A stretch of 64,000 bases of DNA from Nomia melanderi (lineage: Eukaryota > Arthropoda > Insecta > Hymenoptera > Halictidae): NCBI RefSeq assembly GCF_051020985.1, contig NC_134999.1, positions 8,370,001-8,434,000 on the forward strand. Reading direction: 5' to 3'. This document shows positions 1 to 12,851 of the stretch, one piece after another (the stretch's first letter is position 1; each line of letters opens with the position of its first letter). Below the pieces are notes generated by a model. The model was not told the origin of the DNA and made no database searches. It worked only from the letters and a program-made list of their open reading frames with translations. The translations under genes were made by a program, and so were the position numbers.

Positions 1-244
1 CCCCGACCTTCCTGGCAATTCTGCCCGACGGAATCCTAGTTTTCCACTTTGGAAACCTGGTTTGTATAGTCTAAAGTCAATTTCGACCAAAAGTATCCCG
101 ACCTTCCCATCGGTCAGCCGGATGTAGCCTTGGTCCCTATGAGACCTCTCCCTGGTGTCCAATCACTTCTAAGTCAAATGGCTTCCCCCGACCTTCCTGG
201 GAATTCTGGCCGACGGAATCCAAGTTTTCCACTTTGGCAACCTG

Positions 245-742
245 GTTTGTATAGTTTAAGGTCAATGTCGACCAAAAGTATCCCTACCTTCCCATCGGTC
301 AGCCGGATGTAGCCTTGGTCCTATGTGACCTCTCCCTGGTGTCCAATCACTTTTAAGTCAAATGGCTTCCCCCGACCTTCCTGGCAAGTCTGGCCGACGG
401 ATTCCATGTTTTCCACTTTGAAAGCCTGGTTTGTATAGTCTAAAGTCATTTTCGACCAAAAGTATCCAGACCTTCCCATCGGTCAGCCGGATGTAGCCTT
501 GGTCTCTATGAGACCTCTCCCTGGTGTCCAATCACTGCTAAGTCAAAGGGCTTCCCCCGGCCTTCCTGGCACTTCTGGCCGACGGAATCCAAGTTTTCCA
601 CTTTGGAAACCTTGATTGTATAGTCTAAAGTCAATTTCGACCAAAAGTATCCCGAACTTCCCATGGGTCAGCCGGATATAGCCTTCGTCCCAATGAGACT
701 TCGTCCTGGAGTCCCATCACTGCTAAGTCAAATGGCTTCCTC
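245..742 (+). repeat. Duplicated block D1, copy 1 (offset 2,032 bp)
   Basis: This stretch matches about 2,277-2,774, eleven monomers downstream. Shared rare variants include tatagtttaaggtcaatgtc, the one-base loss in ttggtcctatg, and the pair ccatgttttccac then tttgaaagcctgg. The first part is also found at about 8,363-8,600, so this haplotype exists three times in the first 9 kb. Boundaries are by eye, within tens of bases. Confidence 0.8.
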
Positions 743-1634
743 CGACCTTCCTGGCAATTCTGGCAGACGGAATCCAAGTTTTCCACTTTTGCAACCTGGC
801 TTGTATAGTCTAAAGTCATTTTCGACCAAAAGTATCCAGACCTTCCCACCGGTCTGCCGGCTGTAGCCTTGGTCCCTATGAGACCTCTCCCTGGTGTCCA
901 ATCACTTCTAAGTCAAATGGCTTCCCCCGACCTTCCTGGGAATTCTGGCCGACGGAATCCAAGTTTTCCACTTTGGCAACCTGGTTTGTATAGTCTAAAG
1001 TTAATTTCGACCAAAAGTATCCCGAACTTCCCATCGGTCAGCCGGATATAGCCTCGGAACCTATGAGACCTCGTCCTGGAGTCCCAGCACTGCTAAGTCA
1101 AATGGCTTCCCCCGGCCTTCCTGGCACTTCTGGCCGACGGAATCTAAGTTTTCCACTTTGGAAACCTTGATTGTATAGTCTAAAGTCATTTTCGACCAAA
1201 AGTATCCCGACCTTCCCATTGGTCAGCCGGATGTAGCCTTGGTCCCTATGAGACCTCTCCCTGGTGTCCAATCACTGCTAAGTCAAATGCCTTCCCTCGA
1301 CATTCCTGGCAAATCTGCCCGACGGAGTCCCAGTTTTCCTCTTTGGAAACCTGGTTTGTATAGTCTAAAGTCATTTTCGACCAAAAGTATCCAGACCTTA
1401 CCATCGGTCAGCCGGATGTAGCCTTGGTCCCTATGAGACCTCGTCCTGGAGTCCCATCACAGCTAAGTCAAATAGCTTCCCCCGAACTTCCTGGCAATTC
1501 CGGCCGACGGAATCCAAGTTTTCCACTTTGGAAACCTGGTTTGTATAGTCTAAAGTCAATTTCGACCAAAAGTATCCCGACCTTCCCATCGGTCAGCCGG
1601 ATGTAGCCTTCGTCCCTATGAGACATCGTCCTGG

Positions 1635-2520
1635 AGTCCCATCACTGCTAAGTCAAATGGCTACCCCCGACCTTCCTGGCAATTCCGCCCGACGGAATCC
1701 AAGTTTTGCACTTTGGAAACCTGGATTGTATAGTCTAAAGTCATTTTCGACCAAAAGTATCCAGACCTTCCCATCGGTCAGCCGGATGTAGCCTTGGTCC
1801 CTATGAGTCCTCGCCCTGGTGTCCAATCACTGCTAAGTCAATTGGCTACACCCGACGTTCCTGGCAATTCTGCACGACGGAGTCCAAGTTTTCCACTTTG
1901 GAAACCTGGATTGTATATTCTAAGGTCAATGCCGACCAAAAGTATCCCGAACTTCCCATCGGTCAGCCGGATGTAGCCTTGGCACCTGAGACCTCGTCCT
2001 GGAGTCGCAGCACTGCTAAGTCAAATGGCTACCCCCGACCTTCCTGGCAATTCTGCCCGACGGAATCCTAGTTTTCCACTTTGGAAAGCTGGTTTGGATA
2101 GTCTAAAGTCAATTTCGACCAAAAGTATCCCGAACTTCCTATCGGTCAGCCGGATATAGCCTTGGAACCTATGAGACCTCGTCCTGGAGTCCCATCACTG
2201 CTAAGTCAAATGGCTACCCCCGACGTTCCTGGCAATTCTGCCCGACGGAGTCCAAGTCTTCCACTTTGGAAACCTGGATTGTATAGTTTAAGGTCAATGT
2301 CGACCAAAAGTATCCCGACCTTCCCATCGGTCAGCCGGATGTAGCCTTGGTCCTATGAGACCTCTCCCTGGTGTCCAATCACTTCTAAGTCAAATGGCTT
2401 CCCCCGACCTTCCTGGCAATTCTGGCCGACGGAATCCATGTTTTCCACTTTGAAAGCCTGGTTTGTATAGTCTAAAGTCATTTTCGACCAAAAGTATCCA
2501 GACCATCCTATCGGTCAGCC
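1635..2520 (+). repeat. Block D2, copy 1 (offset ~6,086 bp)
   Basis: This block corresponds to about 7,722-8,606, 33 monomers away. Shared variants include atgagtcctcgccctggtg, caattggctacacccgacg, tatattctaaggtcaatgcc and the 183-bp copy. Copy 2 has lost a base near 7,848 (agtatcaggcc for agtatccagacc), so the offset shifts by one across that point. Related sequence also appears in the 922-bp tandem unit at 5,947-7,731. Confidence 0.75.
1979..2161 (+). repeat. 183-bp monomer variant with 2-bp deletion
   Basis: Near monomer position 10 this copy reads cacctgagacc where most copies read cctatgagacc, a loss of two bases. The same deletion recurs in many monomers, for example near 4,570, 4,935, 6,410, 7,335, 8,080, 11,030, 53,910 and 55,015, often with the allele ggaacctgag. 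It looks like one mutation spread by duplication. A separate one-base loss gives ggctcccccgac for ggctacccccgac (near 6,645, 15,505, 28,070), and another gives ttggtcctatgag (near 2,350 and 8,430), both producing 184-bp copies. Confidence 0.85.
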
Positions 2521-2774
2521 GGATGTAGCCTTGGTCTCTATGAGACCTCTCCCTGGTGTCCAATCACTGCTAAGTTAAAGGGCTTCCCCCGGCCTCCCTG
2601 GCACTTCTGGCCGACGGAATCCAAGTTTTCCACTTTGGAAACCTTGATTGTATAGTCTAAAGTCAATTTCGACCAAAAGTATCCCGAACTTCCCATGGGT
2701 CAGCCGGATATAGCCTTCGTCCCAATGAGACTTCGTCCTGGAGTCCCATCACTGCTAAGTCAAATGGCTTCCCC
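2277..2774 (+). repeat. Duplicated block D1, copy 2
   Basis: This is the partner of 245-742 at 2,032 bp. It differs by a few single bases, for example gaccatcctatcgg near 2,500 where copy 1 has gaccttcccatcgg. Its left flank also pairs with 8,363 and earlier at an offset of 6,086 bp, so it joins two different duplication events. Confidence 0.78.
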
Positions 2775-3079
2775 CGACCTTCCTGGCAATACTGGCCGAC
2801 GGAATCCAAGCGTTCCACCTTGGAAACCCGGGTTGTATAGTCTAACGTCAATTTCGACCACAAGTATCCCGACCTTCCCATCGGTCAGCCGTATGTAGCT
2901 TTCGTCCCTATGAGACATCGTCCTGGAGTCCCATCACTGCTAACTCAAATGGCTACACCCGATCTTCCTGGCAATTCTGCCCGACGGAACCCAAGTTTTG
3001 CACTTTGGAAACCTGGATTGTATAGTCTAAGGTCAATTTCGACCAAAAGTATCCCGACCTTCCCGTCGGTCAGCCGGAT

Positions 3080-4563
3080 GTAGTTTTGGACCCTATGAGA
3101 TCTCGTCCTGGAGTTCCATCACTGCTAAGTCAAATGGCTACCCCCGACCATCCTGGCAATTCTGGCCGACGGAATCCAAGTTTTCCACTTTGGCAACCTG
3201 GTTCGTAATGTCTAAAGTCATTTTCGACCAAAAGTATCCCGACCTTCCAATCGGTCAGCCGTATGTAGCCTTGGAACCTATGAGACCTCGTCCTGGAGTC
3301 CCATCACTGCTAAGTCAAATGGCTTCCTCCGACCTTCCTGGCAATTCTGGCCGACGGAATCCAAGTTTTCCACTTTTGCAACCTGGCTTGTATAGTCTAA
3401 AGTCATTTTCGACCAAAAGTATCCAGACCGTCCCACCGGTCAGCCGGCTGTAGCCTTGGTCCCTATGAGATCTCGTCCTGGAGTCCCATCACTGCTAAGT
3501 CAAGTGACTACCCCCGACCTTCATGGCAATTCTGCCCGACGGAATCCAAGTACTCCACTTTGGAAACCTGGTTTGTATAGTCTAAAGTCAATTTCGACCA
3601 AAAGTATCCCGACCCTCCCATCGGTCAGGCGGATGTAGCCTTGGAACCTATGAGACCTCGTCCTGGAGTCCCATCACTGCTAAGTCAAATGGCTTCCCCC
3701 GACCTTCCTGGCAATACTGGCCGACGGAATCCAAGTTTTCCACCTTGGAAACCCGGGTTGTATAGTCTAAAGTCATTTTCGACCAAAAGTATCCCGACCT
3801 TCCAATCGGTCAGCCGGATGTAGCCTTGGAACCTATGAGACCTCGTCCTGGAGTCCCATCACTGCTAAGTCAAATGGCTTCCTCCGACCTTCCTGGCAAT
3901 TCTGGCCGACGGACTCCAAGTTTTCCACTTTTGCAACCTGGCTTGTATAGTCTAAAGTCATTTTCGACCAAAAGTATCCAGACCGTCCCACCGGTCAGCC
4001 GGATGTAGCCTTCGTCCCTATGAGACATCGTCCTGGAGTCCCATCACTGCTAAGTCAAATGGCTACACCCGACCTTCCTGGGAATTCTGCCCGACGGAAT
4101 CCAAGTTTTGCACTTTGGAAACCTGGTTTGTTTAGTCTAAGGTCAATTTCGACCAAAAGTATCCCGACCTTCCCATCGGTCAGCCGGATGTAGCCTTGGA
4201 CCATATGAGATCTCGTCCTGGAGTTCCATCACTGCTAAGTCAAATGGCTACCCCCGACCTTCCTGGCAATTCTGGCCGACGGAATCCAAGTTTTCCACTT
4301 TGGCAACCTGGTTCGTATAGTCTAAAGTCATTTTCGACCAAAAGTATCCCGACCTTCCAATCGGTCAGCCGGATGTAGCCTTGGATCCTATGAGACCTCG
4401 TCCTGGAGTCCCATCACTGCTAAGTCAAATCACTACCCCCGACCTTCCTCGCAATTCTGCTCGACGGAATCCAAGTACTCCACTTTGGAAACCTGGTTTG
4501 TATAGTCTAAAGTCAATTTCGACCAAAAGTATCCCGACCCTCCCATCGGTCAGGCGGATGTAG
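3080..4563 (+). repeat. Interleaved short duplications, offsets 555, 925 and 1,110 bp
   Basis: Pairs of monomers here share rare variants at three different monomer-multiple offsets. The allele gatctcgtcctggagttcc occurs near 3,100 and 4,210. The pair cttcctccgacc with cacttttgcaacc occurs near 3,325 and 3,880, and also near 750. The variant ccaagtactccac occurs near 3,548 and 4,468. No single alignment offset explains all of them, which is the pattern left by repeated unequal exchange of one to six monomers. Confidence 0.7.
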
Positions 4564-5946
4564 CCTTGGAACCTGAGACTTCGTCCTGGAGTCCCATCAC
4601 TGCTTAGTCAAATGACTACCCCCGACATTCCTGGCAATTCTGCCCGACGGAATCCAAGTTTTGCTCTTTGGAAACCTGGATTGTATAGTCTAAAGTCAAT
4701 TTCGACCAAAAGTATCCCGACCATCCCATCGGTCAGCCGGATGTAGCCTTGGTCCCTATGAGAACTCGTCCTGGAGTCCCATCACTGCTAAGTCAAATGG
4801 CTTCCCCCGACCTTCCTGGCAATCCCGGCCGACGGAATCCAAGTTTTCCACTTTGGAAACCTGGCTTGTATAGTCTAAAGTCAATTTCGACTAAAAGTAT
4901 CCCGAACTTCCCATCGGTCAGCCGGATGTAGCCTTGGAACCTGAGACCTCGTCCTGGAGTCCCAGCACTGCTAAGTCAAATGACTACCCCTGACCTTCCT
5001 GGCAATTCTGCCCGACGGAGTCCAAGTTTTCCACTTTGGAAACCTGGTTTGTATAGTCTAAAGTCAATTTCGACCAAAAGTATCCCGACCTTCCCATCGG
5101 TCAGCCGGATGTAGCCTTCGTCCCTATGAGACATCGTCCGGGAGTCCCATCACTGCTAAGTCAAATGGCTACCCCCGACCTTCCTGGCAATTCTGCCCGA
5201 CGGAATCCGAGTTTTGCACTTTGGAAACCTGGATTGTATAGTCTAAAGTCATTTTCGACCAAAAGTATCCAGACCTTACCATCGGTCAGCCGGATGTAGC
5301 CTTGGAACCTGAGACCTCGTCCTGGAGTCCCAGCACTGCTAAGTCAAATGACTACCCCCGACCTTCCTGGCAATTCTGCCCGACGGAGTCCAAGTTTTCC
5401 ACTTTGGAAACCTGGTTTGTATAGTCATAAGTCAATTTCGACCAAAAGTATCCCGAACATCCCATCGGTCAGCCGGATGTAGCCTTGGAACCTGAGACTT
5501 CGTCCTGGAGTCCCATCACTGCTTAGTCAAATGACTACCCCCGACATTCCTGGCACTTCTGGCCGACGGAATCCAAGTTTTCCACTTTGGCAACCTGGTT
5601 TGTATAGTCTAAAGTCAATTTCGAACAAAAGTATCCCGAACTTCCCATCGGTCAGCCGGATGTAGCCTTGGAACCTATGAGACCTCGTCCTGGAGTCCCA
5701 TCAAAGCTAAGTCAAATGGCTCCCCCGAACTTCCTCGCAATTCCGGCCGACGGAATCCAAGTTTTCCACTTAGAAAACCTGGTTTGTATAGTCTAAAGTC
5801 ATTTTCGACCAAAAGTATCCAGACCTTCCCAACGGTCAGCCGGATGTAGCCTTGGTCTCTATGAGACCTCTCCCTGGAGTCCCATCACTGCTAAGTCAAA
5901 TGACTACCCCCGACCTTCATGGCAATTCTGCCCGACGGAATCCAAG

Positions 5947-7731
5947 TTCTCCACTTTGGAAACCTGGTTTGTATAGTCTAAAGTCAATTTCGACCAAAAG
6001 TATCCCGACCTTCCCATCGGTCAGCCGGATGTAGCCTTCGTCCCTATGAGACATCGTCCTGGAGTCCCATCACTGCTAAGTCAAATGGCTACCCCCGACC
6101 TTCCTGGCAATTCCGCCCGACGGAATCCAAGTTTTGCACTTTGGAAACCTGGATTGTATAGTCTAAAGTCATTTTCGACCAAAAGTATCCAGACCTTCCC
6201 ATCGGTCAGCCGGATGTAGCCTTGGTCCCTATGAGTCCTCGCCCTGGTGTCCAATCACTGCTAAGTCAATTGGCTACACCCGAGGTTCCTGGCAATTCTG
6301 CCCGACGGAGTCCAAGTTTTCCACTTTGGAAACCTGGATTGTATATTCTAAGGTCAATGCCGACCAAAAGTATCCCGAACTTCCCATCAGTCAGCCGGAT
6401 GTAGCCTTGGAACCTGAGACCTCGTCCTGGAGTCCCAGCACTGCTAAGTCAAATGGCTACCCCCGACCTTCCTGGCAATTCTGCCCGACGGAATCCTAGT
6501 TTTCCACTTTGGAAACCTGGTTTGGATAGTCTAAAGTCAATTTCGACCAAAAGTATCCCGAACTTCCTATCGGTCAGCCGGATATAGCCTTGGAACCTAT
6601 GAGACCTCGTCCTGGAGTCTCAGCACTGATAAGTCAAATGGCTCCCCCGACCTTCCTGGCAATTCCGCCCGACGGAATCCAAGTTTTGCACTTTGGAAAC
6701 CTGGATTGTATAGTCTAAAGTCATTTTCGACCAAAAGTATCCAGACCTTACCATCGGTCAGCCGGATGTAGCCTTGGTCCCTATGAGACCTCGTCCTGGA
6801 GTCCCATCACAGCTAAGTCAAATAGCTTCCCCCGAACTTCCTGGCAATTCCGGCCGACGGAATCCAAGTTTTCCACTTTGGAAACCTGGTTTGTATAGTC
6901 TAAAGTCAATTTCGACCAAAAGTATCCCGACCTTCCCATCGGTCAGCCGGATGTAGCCTTCGTCCCTATGAGACATCGTCCTGGAGTCCCATCACTGCTA
7001 AGTCAAATGGCTACCCCCGACCTTCCTGGCAATTCCGCCCGACGGAATCCAAGTTTTGCACTTTGGAAACCTGGATTGTATAGTCTAAAGTCATTTTCGA
7101 CCAAAAGTATCCAGACCTTCCCATCGGTCAGCCGGATGTAGCCTTGGTCCCTATGAGTCCTCGCCCTGGTGTCCAATCACTGCTAAGTCAATTGGCTACA
7201 CCCGAGGTTCCTGGCAATTCTGCCCGACGGAGTCCAAGTTTTCCACTTTGGAAACCTGGATTGTATATTCTAAGGTCAATGCCGACCAAAAGTATCCCGA
7301 ACTTCCCATCAGTCAGCCGGATGTAGCCTTGGAACCTGAGACCTCGTCCTGGAGTCCCAGCACTGCTAAGTCAAATGGCTACCCCCGACCTTCCTGGCAA
7401 TTCTGCCCGACGGAATCCTAGTTTTCCACTTTGGAAACCTGGTTTGGATAGTCTAAAGTCAATTTCGACCAAAAGTATCCCGAACTTCCTATCGGTCAGC
7501 CGGATATAGCCTTGGAACCTATGAGACCTCGTCCTGGAGTCTCAGCACTGATAAGTCAAATGGCTCCCCCGACCTTCCTGGCAATTCCGCCCGACGGAAT
7601 CCAAGTTTTGCACTTTGGAAACCTGGATTGTATAGTCTAAAGTCATTTTCGACCAAAAGTATCCAGACCTTACCATCGGTCAGCCGGATGTAGCCTTGGT
7701 CCCTATGAGACCTCGTCCTGGAGTCCCATCA
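5947..7731 (+). repeat. Tandem duplication of a 922-bp, 5-monomer unit
   Basis: Copy 1 is about 5,947-6,868 and copy 2 about 6,869-7,731, in direct succession. The copies look almost identical. Shared private variants include cacccgaggttcctgg, catcagtcagccgg, gtctcagcactgataag and gaccttaccatcgg. Copy 2 stops matching near 7,731, where the sequence switches to the haplotype of block D2. Five monomers give 922 bp because one is the 183-bp variant and another has a single-base loss. Confidence 0.85.
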
Positions 7732-8606
7732 CTGCTAAGTCAAATGGCTACCCCCGACCTTCCTGGCAATTCCGCCCGACGGAATCCAAGTTTTGCACTT
7801 TGGAAACCTGGATTGTATAGTCTAAAGTCATTTTCGACCAAAAGTATCAGGCCTTCCCATCGGTCAGCCGGATGTAGCCTTGGTCCCTATGAGTCCTCGC
7901 CCTGGTGTCCAATCACTACTAAGTCAATTGGCTACACCCGACGTTCCTGGCAATTCTGCCCGACGGAGTCCAAGTTTTCCACTTTGGAAACCTGGATTGT
8001 ATATTCTAAGGTCAATGCCGACCAAAAGTATCCCGAACTTCCCATCGGTCAGCCGGATGTAGCCTTGGAACCTGAGACCTCGTCCTGGAGTCCCAGCACT
8101 GCTAAGTCAAATGGCTACCCCCGACCTTCCTGGCAATTCTGCCCGACGGAATCCTAGTTTTCCACTTTGGAAACCTGGTTTGGATAGTCTAAAGTCAATT
8201 TCGACCAAAAGTATCCCGAACTTCCTATCGGTCAGCCGGATATAGCCTTGGAACCTATGAGACCTCGTCCTGGAGTCCCATCACTGCTAAGTCAAATGGC
8301 TACCCCCGACGTTCCTGGCAATACTGCCCGACGGAGTCCAAGTCTTCCACTTTGGAAACCTGGATTGTATAGTTTAAGGTCAATGTCGACCAAAAGTATC
8401 CCGACCTTCCCATCGGTCAGCCGGATGTAGCCTTGGTCCTATGAGACCTCTCCCTGGTGTCCAATCACTTCTAAGTCAAATGGCTTCCCCCGACCTTCCT
8501 GGCAATTCTGGCCGACGGAATCCATGTTTTCCACTTTGAAAGCCTGGTTTGTATAGTCTAAAGTCATTTTCGACCAAAAGTATCCAGACCTTCCCATCGG
8601 TCAGCC
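7722..8606 (+). repeat. Block D2, copy 2
   Basis: This is the partner of 1,635-2,520. It begins where the 922-bp tandem unit at 5,947-7,731 ends, and its first monomer also resembles the one near 6,960. It ends by running into the third copy of block D1 (about 8,363-8,600). The overlap of three duplication signals shows successive, nested exchanges. Confidence 0.72.
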
Positions 8607-8982
8607 GGATGTAGCCTGGGAACCTGAGACCTCGTCCTGGAGTCCCAGCACTGACAAGTCAAATGGCTCCCCCGACCTTCCTGGCAATTCCGGCCGACGG
8701 AATCCAAGTTTTCCACTTTGGAAACCTGGATTGTATAGTCTAAAGTCAATTTCGACCAAAAGTATCCAGGCTTTCCCATCGGTGAGCCGGATGTAGCCTT
8801 GGTCCCTATGAGATCTAGTCCTGGAGTCCCATCACTGCTAAGTCATATGGCTTCCCCCGACCTTCCTGGCACTTCTGGCCGACGGAATCCAAGGTTTCCA
8901 CTTTGGCAACCCGGTTTGTATAGTCTAAAGTCATTTTCGACCAAAAGTATCCAGACCTTCCCATCGGTCAGCCGGATGTAGC

Positions 8983-9604
8983 CTTCGTCCCTATGTGACA
9001 TCGTCCTGGAGTTACAACACTGCTAAGTCAAATGGCTACCCCGACCTTCCTGGCAATTCTGGCTGACGGAATCCAAGGTTTCCACTTTGGCAACCTGGTT
9101 TGTATAGTCTAAAGTCATTTTCGACCAAAAGTATCCCGACCTTCACATCGGTCAGCCGGATGTAGCCTTGGTCCCTATGAGACCTCGTCCTGGAGTCCCA
9201 TCACAGCTAAGTCAAATGGCTACCCCCGACATTCCTGGCAATTCTGCCCGACGGAATCCAAGTTTTGCTCTTTGGAAACCTGGATTGTATAGTCCAGAGT
9301 CATTTTCGACCAAACGTATCCCGAACTTCCCATGGGTCAGCCGTATGTAGCCTTGGTCCTTATGAGATCTAGTCATGTAGACCCATCACTGCTAAGTCAA
9401 ATGGCTATCCCCGACCTTCCTGGCAATTCTGCCCGACGGAATCCAAGTTTTCCACTTTGGAAACCCGGATTGTATAGTCTAAAGTTAATTTCGACCAAAA
9501 GTATCCCGACCTTCCCATCGGTCAGCCGGATGTAGCCTTGGAACTTATGAGACCTCGTCCTGGAGTCCCATCACTGCTAAGTCAAGTGACTACCCCCGAC
9601 CTAC
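8983..9604 (+). repeat. Long-range related block L1 (partner 57,591-58,212)
   Basis: Three and a bit monomers here match 57,591-58,212 at a constant offset of 48,608 bp. Shared rare variants include ctatgtgacatcg, ccaaggtttccac, ttttgctctttgg, agtca near accaaacgtatcccg, catgggtcagccg and ggctatccccgacc. A shorter version lies at about 61,680-62,086 inside the second copy of the 3.87-kb repeat. Nothing between 9.6 and 57 kb appeared to carry the full set. Confidence 0.82.
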
Positions 9605-10136
9605 CTGGCAATTCTGGCCGACGGAATCCAAGTTTTCCACTTTGGTAACCTGGTTTGTATAGTCTAAAGTCAATTTCGACCAAAAGTATCCCCAACTTCC
9701 CATCGGTCAGCCGGATGTAGCCTTGAAACCTATGAGACCTCTCCCTGGTGTGCAATCACTTCTAAGTCAAATGGCTTCCCCCGACCTTCGTGGCAATTCT
9801 GCCCGACGGAATCCAAGTTTTGCACTTTGGAAACCTGGTTTGTATAGTCTAAAGACATTTTCGATCAAAAGTATACAGGCCTTCCCATCGGTCAGCCGGA
9901 TGTAACCTTGGTCCCTATGAGATCTCTCCCTGGTGTCCAATCACTTCTATGTCAAATGGCTTCCCCCGACCTTCCTGGCAATTCTGGCCGACGGAATCCA
10001 AGTTTTGCACTTTGGCAACCTGGCCTGTATAGTCTAAAGTCAATTTCGACCAAAAGTATCCCGACCCTTCCATCGTTCAGCCGGATGTAGCCCTGGTCCC
10101 TATGAGACCTCTCCCTGGTGTCCAATCACTGCTAAG

Positions 10137-11180
10137 TCTAATGGCTTCCCCCGACCTTCCTGGCAATTCTGGCCGACGGAATCCAAGTTTTCCACTTTGA
10201 AAACCTGGTTTGTATAGTCTAAAGTCAATTTCGACCAAAAGAATCCCGACCTTCCCATCGGTCAGCCGGATGTAGCCTTGGTCCCTATGAGACCTCTCCC
10301 TGGTGTCCAGTCACCGCTAAGTCCTAATGGCTTCCCCCGACCTTCCTGGCAATTTTGGCCGACGGAATCCAAGTTTTCCACTTTGGCAACCTGGTTGGTA
10401 TAGTCTAAAGTCATTTTCGACCAAAAGTATCCAGACCTTCCCATGGGTCAGCCGGATGTCGCCTTGGTCCCTATGAGATCTCGTCCTGGAGTCCCATCAC
10501 TGCTAAATCAAATGGCTACACTCGACCTTCCTGGCAATTCTGGCCGTCGGAATCCAAGTTTTCCACTTTGGCAACCTGGTTTGTATAGTCTAAAGTCATT
10601 TTCGACCAAAAGTATCCAGACCTTCCCATCGGTCAGCCGGATGTCGCCTTGGTCCCTATGAGATCTCGCCCTGGTGTCCAATCACTGCTATATCAAATGG
10701 CTACCCCCGACCTTCCTGGCAATTCTGGCCGACGGAATCCAAGTTTTCCACTTTGGAAACCTGGACTGTTTAGTCTAAAGTTAATTTCGACCAAAAGTAT
10801 CCCGACCTTCCCATGGGTCAGCCGGATGTAGCCTTCGTCCCTATGAGACCTCGTCCTGGAGTCCCATCACTGCTAAGTCAAATGGCTTCCCCCGACCTTC
10901 CTGGCAATTCCGGTCGACGGAATCCAAGTTTTCCACTTTGGTAACCTGGTTTGTATAGTCTAAAGTCAATTTCGACTAAAAGTATCCCGAACTTCCCATC
11001 GGTCAGCCGGATGTAGCCTTGGAACCTGAGACCTCGTCCTGGAGTCCCATCACTGCTAATTCAAATGACTACCCTCGACCTTCCTGGCAATTCTGCCCGA
11101 CGGAGTCCAAGTTTTCCACTTTGGAAACCTGGTTTGTATAGTCTAAAGTCAATTTCGACCAAAAGTATCCCGACCTTCCC
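10137..11180 (+). repeat. Long-range related block L2 (partner 52,100-52,957)
   Basis: The left part (to about 10,445) matches near 52,100-52,407 at offset 41,962 bp; markers are caccgctaagtcctaatgg and gcaattttggccgac. The right part (from about 10,660) matches at offset 41,777 bp; markers are ttccggtcgacgg, ctttggtaacctgg and gctaattcaaatgactaccc. The two offsets differ by 185 bp, so this copy has one extra monomer (about 10,446-10,640) that the 52-kb copy lacks. Confidence 0.8.
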
Positions 11181-12851
11181 CTCGGTAAGCCGGATGTAGC
11201 CTTCGTCCATATGAGACATCGTCCTGGTGTCCATTCACTGTTAAGATAAATGACTACCCCCGACCTTGCTGGCAATTCTGGCCGACGGAATCCAAGTTTT
11301 CCACTTTGGAAACCTGGTTTGCATATTCTAAAGTCAATTTCGACTAAAAGTATCCCGAACTTCCCATCGGTCTGCCGGATGTAGCCTTTGAACCTGAGAC
11401 CTCGTCCTGGAGTCCCATCACTGCTAAGTCAAATGACTACCCCCGACCTTCCTGCCTATTCTGCCCGACGGAGTCCAAGTTTCCACTTTGGAAACCTGGT
11501 TTGTATAGTCTAAAGTCAATTTCGACCAAAAGTATCCCCACCTTCCCACGGGTCAGCCGGATGTAGGCTTCGTCCCTATGAGACATCGTCGTGGAGTCCC
11601 ATCACTGCTAAGTCAAATGGCTACCCCCGACCTTCCTGGCAATTCTGCCCGACGGAATGCAAGTTTTGCACTTTGGAAACCTGGATTGTATTGTCTAAAG
11701 TCATTTTCGACAAAAAGTATCCAGGCCATCCCATCGGTCAGCCGGATGTAGCCTTGGTCCCTATGTGATCTCGTCCTGGAGTCCCATCACTGCTAAGAGA
11801 AATGACTACCCCGACCTTCATGGCAATTCTGCCCGACGGAATCCAAGTTTTCCACTTTGGAAACCTGGATTGTATAGTCTAAGGTCAATTTCGAACAAAA
11901 GTATACAGACCTTCCCATCGGTCAGCCGGATGTAGCTTTGGTCCCTATGGGACCTCGTCCTGGAGTCCCATCACAGCTAAGTCAAATGGCTACCCCCGAC
12001 CTTCCTGGCAATTCTGCCCGACGGAATCCAAGATTTGCACTTTGGAAACCTGGATTGTATAGTCTAAAGTCAATTTCGACCAAAAGTATCCCGACCTTCC
12101 CCTCGGTCAGCCGGATGTAGCCTTCGTCCATATGAGACATCGTCCTGGTGTCCATTCACTGTTAAGATAAATGACTACCCCCGACCTTGCTGGCAATTCT
12201 GGCCGACGGAATCCAAGTTTTCCACTTTGGAAACCTGGTTTGCATATTCTAAAGTCAATTTCGACTAAAAGTATCCCGAACTTCCCATCGGTCTGCCGGA
12301 TGTAGCCTTTGAACCTGAGACCTCGTCCTGGAGTCCCATCACTGCTAAGTCAAATGACTACCCCCGACCTTCCTGCCTATTCTGCCCGACGGAGTCCAAG
12401 TTTCCACTTTGGAAACCTGGTTTGTATAGTCTAAAGTCAATTTCGACCAAAAGTATCCCCACCTTCCCACGGGTCAGCCGGATGTAGGCTTCGTCCCTAT
12501 GAGACATCGTCGTGGAGTCCCATCACTGCTAAGTCAAATGGCTACCCCCGACCTTCCTGGCAATTCTGCCCGACGGAATGCAAGTTTTGCACTTTGGAAA
12601 CCTGGATTGTATTGTCTAAAGTCATTTTCGACAAAAAGTATCCATGCCATCCCATCGGTCAGCCGGATGTAGCCTTGGTCCCTATGTGATCTCGTCCTGG
12701 AGTCCCATCACTGCTAAGAGAAATGACTACCCCGACCTTCATGGCAATTCTGCCCGACGGAATCCAAGTTTTCCACTTTGGAAACCTGGATTGTATAGTC
12801 TAAGGTCAATTTCGAACAAAAGTATACAGACCTTCCCATCGGTCAGCCGGA
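11142..12851 (+). repeat. Tandem duplication of a 921-bp, 5-monomer unit
   Basis: Copy 1 is about 11,142-12,062 and copy 2 about 12,063-12,851. Shared private variants include cattcactgttaagataaatg, tttgcatattctaaag, cggtctgccgg followed by tagcctttgaacc, cctgcctattctgcc and tattgtctaaagtcattttc. I noticed very few differences (tcggtaagc/tcggtcagc, ccaggcc/ccatgcc), so this is recent. Part of the unit is also related to 57,040-57,250 in the 3.87-kb repeat. Confidence 0.87.

Noticed and set aside
130..312. A 60-codon open frame (starting TTG, closed by TAG) that recurs in a large share of monomers on the + strand.
   Set aside because: The frame is set by the 185-bp period (61 codons plus two bases). 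The start is TTG, with ATG only at codon 4, and no ribosome-binding or promoter context is seen. Differences between copies often change residues, and 1-2 base indels break the frame freely.
7696..8157. The longest open frame seen, 153 codons on the + strand.
   Set aside because: It spans two and a half monomers only because small deletions near 7,848 and 8,072 shift the phase past the usual stops. Its sequence is frame-shifted satellite with no protein features.
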